From positions 1-23,222 of the forward strand of contig JBAZRN010000016.1 of assembly GCA_041663325.1 (NCBI GenBank): a stretch of DNA of 23,222 bases, in the 5' to 3' direction. This document shows positions 18,604 through 23,222 of this stretch, in pieces; position 1 is the first letter of the stretch; every line of letters begins with the position of its first letter. The position numbers were made by a program, and so were the translations under genes. Source of the stretch: CAJBLF01 sp041663325 (GTDB lineage: Bacteria > Patescibacteriota > Gracilibacteria > Absconditabacterales > Absconditicoccaceae). The notes under the pieces were generated by a model. The model made no database searches and was not told where the DNA came from. It saw only the letters and a program-made list of their open reading frames with translations.

Positions 18604-19144
18604 TGATAACGTTAGCTTCTAAAACAAATTCATAATAATTGTTGTCACCTACTCTATCGTAGGTCTGGATACGGATATTTTTGACAAAATCCAAACTGGA
18701 GAATCTATCGATAAGCGATTTGATACCTTTGGCCGCATTGGAATAATACAAAAGCAGCAAGTTGGACACCTGTCCCTTGAGCGTAATCTTATCCAGACTG
18801 ACATTGAAATCAGAAAGCGCAATAGTATCTGTCGTACTCGTATCGACTTTTTTGAGGTCTTCCAGCATAGCGATCACTTTGGTAATATGATCAGACCACG
18901 GCATGGTAACTTGCTTTTCTTCCAGAATCTTTACCGCTTGCAGCTTGTTGTAGCCAGTAAGCAATTTATACGATTCTAGCTGTTTAGTTTGGTCGTCAAG
19001 CACCACACGTTGATCGGTAATTTTTTGATCCATCAGAAACATATCAACTTTGAGATAGCCGAAAGCTACCAATGATAAGCCAAATATCACAAGCAATACT
19101 TGAAAATATGTTTTCCATCTAGAATGAAATTTTCTGACTGACAT
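18572..19144 (-). CDS. pilN: PilN-like type IV pilus protein
   Basis: 190 residues, ATG 19142-19144 (a GTG one codon upstream is possible), TAG 18572-18574. A short basic cytosolic segment (SVRKFHSRWKTY), one membrane helix (FQVLLVIFGLSLVAFGYL, about 13-30), a coiled coil, then LSDFNVSLDKITLKGQVSNL and FSSLDFVKNIRIQTYDRVG, matching the PilN pattern of a 'l.G.v.s...l..f...L' segment followed by 'F.l..'. The frame contains no UGA codon. PilN binds PilM in the cytosol by its N-terminus and PilO outside. No pilM is seen here. Directly upstream lies array A6. Confidence 0.7.
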   Translation of the reverse strand: MSVRKFHSRWKTYFQVLLVIFGLSLVAFGYLKVDMFLMDQKITDQRVVLDDQTKQLESYKLLTGYNKLQAVKILEEKQVTMPWSDHITKVIAMLEDLKKVDTSTTDTIALSDFNVSLDKITLKGQVSNLLLLYYSNAAKGIKSLIDRFSSLDFVKNIRIQTYDRVGDNNYYEFVLEANVINDAGTGSTAE

Positions 19145-19206
19145 CACGGATTGACTAAGAAGGTAAAAGACTAATTAGAATTACGATTTGACTACTTTTT
19201 CACACG

Positions 19207-19548
19207 GTAATTTGGACTTCGCCCGTAATAAGAACTTTGTTCGTAATTTGCCCTATCGGGCGTAATTTGTCCGTTTATGCGGACGTAATATATCCTAATG
19301 GATGTAATACATTGTAATTTGGGCTTTGCCCGTAATTGGTAATTTACACGAAGTTAATTACACAAAGTTAATTACACGAAGTTAATTACGCGAAGTTAAT
19401 TACACAAAGTTAATTACACAAAGTTAATTACACAAAGTTAATTACACGAAGTTAATTACACGAAGTTAATTACACGAAGTTAATTACACGAAGTTAATTA
19501 CGCGAGTGAAACGAGCAAATTACGCGAACGGTAGTGAGCTCATTACAT
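19207..19548. repeat. ATTAC mini-hairpin array A6
   Basis: The longest array, filling most of the 555-base gap between pilN and the lipoprotein gene. Words, in order: GGACTTCGCCC, GAACTTTGTTC, GCCCTATCGGGC, GTCCGTTTATGCGGAC, ATCCTAATGGAT, GGGCTTTGCCC, then eleven 14-bp units, then GCGAGTGAAACGAGC. This is the reverse-strand order of array A4. From 19549 to about 19640 I see nothing specific. Confidence 0.85.
19346..19499. repeat. 14-bp tandem repeat, 11 units
   Basis: Eleven units of ACACGAAGTTAATT with no length change. Variation is confined to positions 3 and 5 (ACACGAAG, ACACAAAG, ACGCGAAG). Reverse-strand equivalents occur in A2 and A4. Confidence 0.9.
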
Positions 19549-19639
19549 CTTATTATATCCGCAATAGAGCAATTTATCAAATAGAAGAGCGATTTAGCAT
19601 TTTACGCCCTTACGAAAAGAAATATAGAAGCAAATGTAG

Positions 19640-19667
19640 TTGACATTTGATAGTAAATAAGTATATT
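19640..19667 (+). promoter_or_regulatory. Sigma-70-type promoter of small-gene cluster
   Basis: TTGACA (19640-19645) and TATATT (19662-19667) with a 16-base spacer, 32 bases before the lipoprotein start. An ATATAG triplet repeat follows. Confidence 0.55.
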
Positions 19668-19699
19668 TAGATATAGATATAGATATAAAAACAAAAACT

Positions 19700-20074
19700 A
19701 TGAAAAAACTTATAATTATTTCAATGATGATTGGATTTCTTTGTTCATGTAAAGATGATAAAAAGATTAACAATCCAAAAGTAGATCTTACCAACTTCAC
19801 ATTAACGGCTGTAAAACTAAAAAACTGTTATGTGACAGTAATAATCACCAACAAAAAAGGAGAGAAATTCGCCTATGCTGAGATATCTCAGATACAATCT
19901 GGTACGACAAGATATTCACAACTCAGATTCCCAAAAACAAGTTGTGATACCATAACAACATTAGCAGGGAATGCACTATATCTTTATGAATTTACCAACG
20001 ACGAAAACGGTAAAATCATGTTAAAAGATGCAGGATATATACCATATGCGCAAGGATCTTTCCAAATTAATTAA
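19700..20074 (+). CDS. Small lipoprotein
   Basis: 124 residues, ATG 19700, TAA 20072-20074. The N-terminus MKKLIIISMMIGFLCSC is a lipoprotein signal with lipobox Leu-Cys-Ser-Cys17; the acidic KDDKK after the lipid Cys resembles surface lipoproteins of Bacteroidota. The mature part reads LTNFTLTAVKLKNCYVTVII and GEKFAYAEISQIQSGTTRY and looks beta-rich, with two more cysteines (KNCY, TSCDT). No UGA is used: its seven glycines are all GGN. First of six genes with this property. Function unknown. Confidence 0.8.
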   Translation: MKKLIIISMMIGFLCSCKDDKKINNPKVDLTNFTLTAVKLKNCYVTVIITNKKGEKFAYAEISQIQSGTTRYSQLRFPKTSCDTITTLAGNALYLYEFTNDENGKIMLKDAGYIPYAQGSFQIN

Positions 20075-20102
20075 AATCAAAAAAACACTAAAAACAAAAC
20101 TT

Positions 20103-20438
20103 ATGAAAGCAGAAAGATGTAACGAATTGGGACTTGCTCTTTTATCATATGAATTCTTGAGAGAATTCATTGAAGGAACAAAACCTTTTATTGACTCACC
20201 TACACCTCTTAAAAAAACAGACGAGATCATCGGCGAACTAAACCTCTTTGAGAAGGCCATATGGTCAGCTGCTAGAGATGATATGAATCGTATGGCTGCT
20301 GAAATATTTAAATCCTTCCTGGATTATTTAATTTACAAAAGGATCAAACCGACTATTGATCTTAGAGATGTCAGAATTAGAAAAGGATTTATAATTGTAA
20401 AAAAAAAAATACGTAAGAGAAAAGTATTAATAGCATAA
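20103..20438 (+). CDS. Small helical hypothetical protein
   Basis: 111 residues, ATG 20103, TAA 20436-20438. This start is chosen over an in-frame codon at 20028 because it has the same A-rich leader (AAAACAAAACTT) as the neighbouring genes and avoids overlap with the lipoprotein gene. Largely helical: GLALLSYEFLREFIEG, AIWSAARDDMNRMAAEIFKS, then a strongly basic tail (KKKIRKRKVLIA). No signal peptide. No UGA codon. Followed by a terminator, so it likely ends the transcript that starts at 19700. Confidence 0.7.
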   Translation: MKAERCNELGLALLSYEFLREFIEGTKPFIDSPTPLKKTDEIIGELNLFEKAIWSAARDDMNRMAAEIFKSFLDYLIYKRIKPTIDLRDVRIRKGFIIVKKKIRKRKVLIA

Positions 20439-20471
20439 AAAACTCGAATCCGTGTTATTTACTCGGTATTT

Positions 20472-20499
20472 ATCCTCTGCGTTTGTCAGAGGATTTTTT
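20472..20499 (+). terminator. Rho-independent terminator
   Basis: ATCCTCTG (20472-20479) and CAGAGGAT (20487-20494) with a GTTT-containing loop, then a run of T. Nearly the same stem and loop occur at 21742-21771. Confidence 0.9.
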
Positions 20500-20583
20500 A
20501 TTCACTAAATCCTGCTACAAAAAGAGATAGTTGACTTTTATCATTAAATGAGTATACACAGCTTAAACTAAAACAAAAAACTT

Positions 20584-20961
20584 ATGAAAAAATTTCTCAC
20601 GACGATTGTAGTTATTATAGCAATAACTCTCGTCCAGCAAGTAAGCGGACAAGTAAGCGGACAACAAAATGATTCAACAACAGCAGCAATTAATCTCAAA
20701 GAAAAAGAATTGCTGAATAAAATCGGAGATTACGTAATGGAATTGCAAAAAACATTAAAAAGAAATCCATCGGCATCTCTTTCAAGGGAAAACCAAATTT
20801 ATATATTATCTTTGTTCACAGAGGTAATACATAATGCCATTAAACAGTTGGAACGAAACGAACAGGAAACAATAACTTTTGGTCCTGGGGTAGAAGAGCA
20901 AATTAGAGAAAGCGTAAGAGATGCTCTCGAGAAAAAACTTGCAAAAGAAAAAAAGCAATAA
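20584..20961 (+). CDS. Secreted small hypothetical protein
   Basis: 125 residues, ATG 20584, TAA 20959-20961. Signal peptide (KKFLTTIVVIIAITLVQQ, likely cleavage after VSG or VSA-like SGQ near residue 22), followed by a short duplication QVSGQVSGQQ. The mature part is helical: LKEKELLNKIGDYVMELQK, IYILSLFTEVIHNAIKQLE and a Lys/Glu-rich end. Five glycines, none UGA. Leader AAACAAAAAACTT as in its neighbours. Function unknown. Confidence 0.75.
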   Translation: MKKFLTTIVVIIAITLVQQVSGQVSGQQNDSTTAAINLKEKELLNKIGDYVMELQKTLKRNPSASLSRENQIYILSLFTEVIHNAIKQLERNEQETITFGPGVEEQIRESVRDALEKKLAKEKKQ

Positions 20962-21004
20962 AGATGGCATATCCATCAAGTAAAAAACACAAAAAAATAA
21001 AAAC

Positions 21005-21352
21005 ATGAAAATAAAACTAAAAAACTTTGAAATTGGGACAATTATTCTGATTACCCTGAATGGTCCTTATTACTTCGATCCGTATGATGGCATGAGAGAA
21101 GTAATACTGATGTCGAAAGAAGAATTTGATAAAAAATTCGACATTCCTCTCAAGACCAACCATGAAAGGTGGGCAAAAATAAAAAAACTAGGATGGACTG
21201 GCACTTTCCACATGATTGGACAATATGTTGGTGGACGTCCTGATCAAATGAAGATAAAACCATTCTATGGCATTTCACACCCGGACTCAGAGTATTTCAT
21301 CATTAGCAAAAGCCAGATAAAAACACTGGTTGAACTAAAATCAATCAAATAA
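21005..21352 (+). CDS. Hypothetical protein
   Basis: 115 residues, ATG 21005, TAA 21350-21352. Soluble, with no signal peptide. Notable stretches are IGTIILITLNGPYYFDPYDG, KTNHERWAKIKKLGWTGTFH and MIGQYVGGRPDQMK, then ISHPDSEYFIISKSQI. Nine glycines, all GGN. Family not recognised. It follows the secreted protein gene by 43 bases with no terminator between, so it is probably in the same transcript. Confidence 0.7.
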   Translation: MKIKLKNFEIGTIILITLNGPYYFDPYDGMREVILMSKEEFDKKFDIPLKTNHERWAKIKKLGWTGTFHMIGQYVGGRPDQMKIKPFYGISHPDSEYFIISKSQIKTLVELKSIK

Positions 21353-21377
21353 AAATCTAAATAAAAAGTAAAACACA

Positions 21378-21689
21378 ATGGAAACAACAAAAAATCCTTT
21401 TACATTAACTTTTTTTGGCTTTCTAAAATTGTCAAAAGAAGAAAGAAATACAATATGTAATGAAGCATATAAAAGAAACAAACATTTCAACGACCAATAT
21501 TTTAAGAAAAATCCTGATATTGATTGGTTCGTGATTGCCCACAAAAAAAAGAATATCATCATTAAAGGAAATCACAATAATGAGCCTCTATCTGAAAATC
21601 TAGGTAAATTAGCAAAAAAAATTGACAAAGTGGTTTTTACCTATTCAAGACAACTTAATTATTGTGCAGAGACTGAAGAAACCAATTAA
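21378..21689 (+). CDS. Hypothetical protein
   Basis: 103 residues, ATG 21378, TAA 21687-21689. Soluble and mixed charge: LTFFGFLKLSKEERNTICNE, FKKNPDIDWFVIAHKKKNII and KIDKVVFTYSRQLNYC. Three glycines, none UGA. The A-rich leader AAAGTAAAACACA lacks a Shine-Dalgarno sequence, as for the other cluster genes. Followed by the second CCTCTGC-type terminator. Function unknown. Confidence 0.65.
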   Translation: METTKNPFTLTFFGFLKLSKEERNTICNEAYKRNKHFNDQYFKKNPDIDWFVIAHKKKNIIIKGNHNNEPLSENLGKLAKKIDKVVFTYSRQLNYCAETEETN

Positions 21690-21741
21690 AAAACCCAACA
21701 CATCAAAAACAACAAAATTCCATAGCATTTCCATTATAACT

Positions 21742-21771
21742 ATCCTCTGCGTTTTGCTAGAGGATTTTTTT
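21742..21771 (+). terminator. Rho-independent terminator
   Basis: ATCCTCT (21742-21748) and AGAGGAT (21759-21765), inner GC-GTTTT-GC, then TTTTTT. Shares the start TATCCTCTGCGTTT with the terminator at 20472. Confidence 0.9.
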
Positions 21772-21862
21772 GATTCACAATCAGCAGATGACTCTTTACT
21801 TCGTAAGATAAATACTTAGAAACACACAAAAATAAAAACAAACTTAACAAAAAAATAAAATC

Positions 21863-22384
21863 ATGACAAAATTAGAAAAAAGATTTAAAGAAGAAAATCC
21901 AGATCTCATGAAAGAATGGAAATGGAATACTGGATTCAATGTCATTCTAGGAATAAGTATAGGAATTGTGATAATACTATTAGGGTGTATAACAATACAT
22001 ACAATCACTCAAAAACCAATACCCCTAGAGAAAAATGGAGTTGTTCCAATATTGATATTTTTAGAGACTTGTATAAGTGGAATAGTCATTGTTATTTGTC
22101 TCGTACACAGACCAATAGGCAAAAAATGCGACCAAGAACTAGAAGAAAAAGCACAAACATTGGTTTGGGAAGAAGTCAAAAAAAAGATGAATAATCAATT
22201 TTCTTGTAAAGAAGAAGAAAAAGTTAAAAAAAGTATCAGTGAATATTATTTAATAAAAAAAAACGGGAAATTAGTATTCCCTGATATTGATCTCTCTAAA
22301 GAAGAAATTATTTCGAAAGAGGGATATAAGGTAGCAAAGCTTCAATACAAAAACAATGAATTCATCTTCATATGCGAAGTATAA
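21863..22384 (+). CDS. Two-helix membrane hypothetical protein
   Basis: 173 residues, ATG 21863, TAA 22382-22384. Two membrane helices, NVILGISIGIVIILLGCITI (about 25-45) and VVPILIFLETCISGIVIVIC (about 60-80), joined by a short loop, then a charged cytosolic helix (CDQELEEKAQTLVWEEVKK) and a small C-terminal domain (EYYLIKKNGKLVFPDIDLS, then YKVAKLQYKNNEFIFIC). Nine glycines, none UGA. Own terminator just after it. Function unknown. Confidence 0.7.
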   Translation: MTKLEKRFKEENPDLMKEWKWNTGFNVILGISIGIVIILLGCITIHTITQKPIPLEKNGVVPILIFLETCISGIVIVICLVHRPIGKKCDQELEEKAQTLVWEEVKKKMNNQFSCKEEEKVKKSISEYYLIKKNGKLVFPDIDLSKEEIISKEGYKVAKLQYKNNEFIFICEV

Positions 22385-22389
22385 CTATT

Positions 22390-22416
22390 TCCCGCTTTAT
22401 CTAGCGGGATTTTTTT
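22390..22416 (+). terminator. Rho-independent terminator
   Basis: TCCCGCT (22390-22396), loop TTATCT, AGCGGGA (22403-22409), then TTTTTTT. Confidence 0.9.
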
Positions 22417-22436
22417 CATTTATTTTTTAGCAAACA

Positions 22437-22475
22437 AATTTTTCTCACCCCTAGCCCATCTCCACTCTCCCGAGG
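22437..22475. repeat. Solo, decayed relative of the DUF559-element end
   Basis: TTTCTCACCCCTAGCCC and ATCTCC resemble the reverse complement of the right TIR at 3794-3840 (TTTTCCTCACCCCCTAACCC). No nuclease frame is attached. It lies between the imported-looking cluster and the PriA-like gene. Confidence 0.4.
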
Positions 22476-22579
22476 AAAACTATTTTTACAAAAAGCATCA
22501 CTGTTAAAAAGGAAACGAAGGAGGATTGGTTTTATAAAAAATATTCCATCACTTAACACTTATAACTTAACACTTAGCA

Positions 22580-23222
22580 TTAAATTCAGATAATCTCCAC
22601 TGCAGCGCCATACAACTCCTTCATCTCCTCTATCACCTCCCCTACTTTATACCTCGGATCTTGCTGATTAGCATAATATCGCTTATGTGGATCGACAAAA
22701 ATTATCTTTTTTAAATTATGAAAATCCTGAAATATCTCAGCATACGTACAAATAATTACTGACTTCACTCACTTTTTGATCTCCCATCGATGCACATCTT
22801 TTTGATTTTGCGTATTACTAGCTAATAATGTAACAACATTTCAACCATCTGAAATCTTCTGTCCATCATCTGGAATCAGATTAAACATGGTTCGTAAATC
22901 AGGAAAAACAATAAGTGTCTGTCAGTCTTCAGAACAATTAAAATTTCAAATATTTGGTTTGGCTTTAGACTTTAAGCTTGAAGCTTTAAGCTTTCCTTCA
23001 CGTTCAAGTAGTTTTTCAATATTATCAGTGAAGAAAAGTCTCACCACAGATTTATAAGTAGTATAATACGTTTCCACCATCCAGTGAAATAATTTCAACG
23101 CTGGAGCAGATAGGAATTCCTTGTAAACAAGCTCAACTTTGGTGGTAGTCAGATGTTGATATTGTTCAGTAAAAGAAATAGTTTCTCATAATGCCAAAAA
23201 ATACTGATTTCCAAAAACCAAC
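22580..23222 (-). CDS. Degenerate PriA-like protein, 5' end outside window
   Basis: Partial frame of about 213 residues, ending with TAA at 22580-22582 and running off the right edge. Conserved PriA features are visible in order: LFHWMVETYYTTY; GQTLIVFPDLRTMF (normally LvLVPEI.LT); WEIKKGVKSVIICTYAEIFQ (normally W...GearivIGTRSAlF); and LKKIIFVDPHKRYY with DPRYKVGEV (normally LIIvDEEHe.SYKQ and PRYhARdvA). The DEEH Walker B motif is VDPHK. No Walker A (GVTGSGKT) is found where it should be; a coding repeat sits there. The protein stops before the second helicase domain. So it is likely a non-helicase PriA relative, perhaps still binding primosome partners or DNA. Six or so UGA Gly codons show it is native. 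Confidence 0.65.
22961..22994 (-). repeat. In-frame GCTTGAAGC-type coding repeat, copy 3
   Basis: On the coding strand it reads GCTTAAAGCTTCAAGC, then TTAAAGTCTAAAGC, translated as KLKASSLKSKAK. Related to copies 1 and 2 (AGSLKPKAGS, AGSLELEVGS). Placed where PriA normally has its ATP-binding loop. Confidence 0.6.

Noticed and set aside
19207..19548. CRISPR array
   Set aside because: There is no constant 23-37 base repeat with unique spacers. Units are 14 bp or small hairpins with the same words repeated at other loci, and no cas genes are present.
20028..20438. Upstream start at 20028 for the small helical protein
   Set aside because: It overlaps the lipoprotein gene by 47 bases and lacks the A-rich leader; ATG 20103 has that leader.
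1..23222. tRNA or rRNA genes
   Set aside because: No cloverleaf-like T-loop/anticodon arrangement or conserved rRNA words were recognised by eye; a covariance-model scan would settle this.

Overview
The window is AT-rich bacterial DNA in which UGA is read as glycine (translation table 25). UGA falls in frame at conserved glycines of many recognisable proteins: Fmt, CsoR, the Cu(+)-ATPase phosphorylation-site region, prepilin cleavage sites and the DUF559 nuclease core. With UGA read as Gly, long chains of short ORFs join into full-length family members that end in TAA or TAG. This points to Candidatus Absconditabacteria (SR1) or Gracilibacteria (BD1-5); I cannot choose between them from the sequence. 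No tRNA or rRNA gene was seen.

Layout. (1) 1-2620, minus strand: holA (DNA polymerase III delta), a secreted helical protein and a glutamate-racemase-like protein that has lost its catalytic residues. (2) 2620-4581: an intergenic stretch with a decayed gene fragment, then one plus-strand ORF that fuses YidD to methionyl-tRNA formyltransferase. The Fmt part is interrupted in frame by a 484-bp element with 47-bp terminal inverted repeats that encodes a DUF559 nuclease. (3) 4710-5273: a small charged hypothetical protein. (4) 5363-8600, minus strand: four minor-pilin genes. (5) 8715-15541, plus strand: a copper-resistance module of csoR with promoter and operator, a Cys/His secreted protein, an HMA/SafE-like/cupredoxin fusion, a membrane-anchored cupredoxin, a short CopZ and a 1107-residue CopA with an unusual C-terminal domain. 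(6) 15708-19144, minus strand: pilN, pilO and pilC of a type IV pilus, plus one unknown gene. (7) 19640-22416, plus strand: six small genes that use no UGA codon at all, which looks like imported standard-code DNA. (8) 22580-23222, minus strand: a degenerate PriA-like protein that runs off the window.

Two repeat systems run through the native part. Intergenic arrays of tiny hairpins separated by ATTAC/GTAAT words occur at six places, one with eleven exact-period 14-bp units. A 9+12+9-bp GCTTGAAGC-type element is embedded in frame in three protein genes.

The clearest functional unit is copper handling: CsoR senses Cu(I), HMA domains and CopZ carry it, CopA exports it, and the cupredoxin proteins probably bind it at the cell surface. 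The other large theme is a type IV pilus (assembly platform plus minor pilins), which in these reduced, host-dependent bacteria would serve attachment or DNA uptake.
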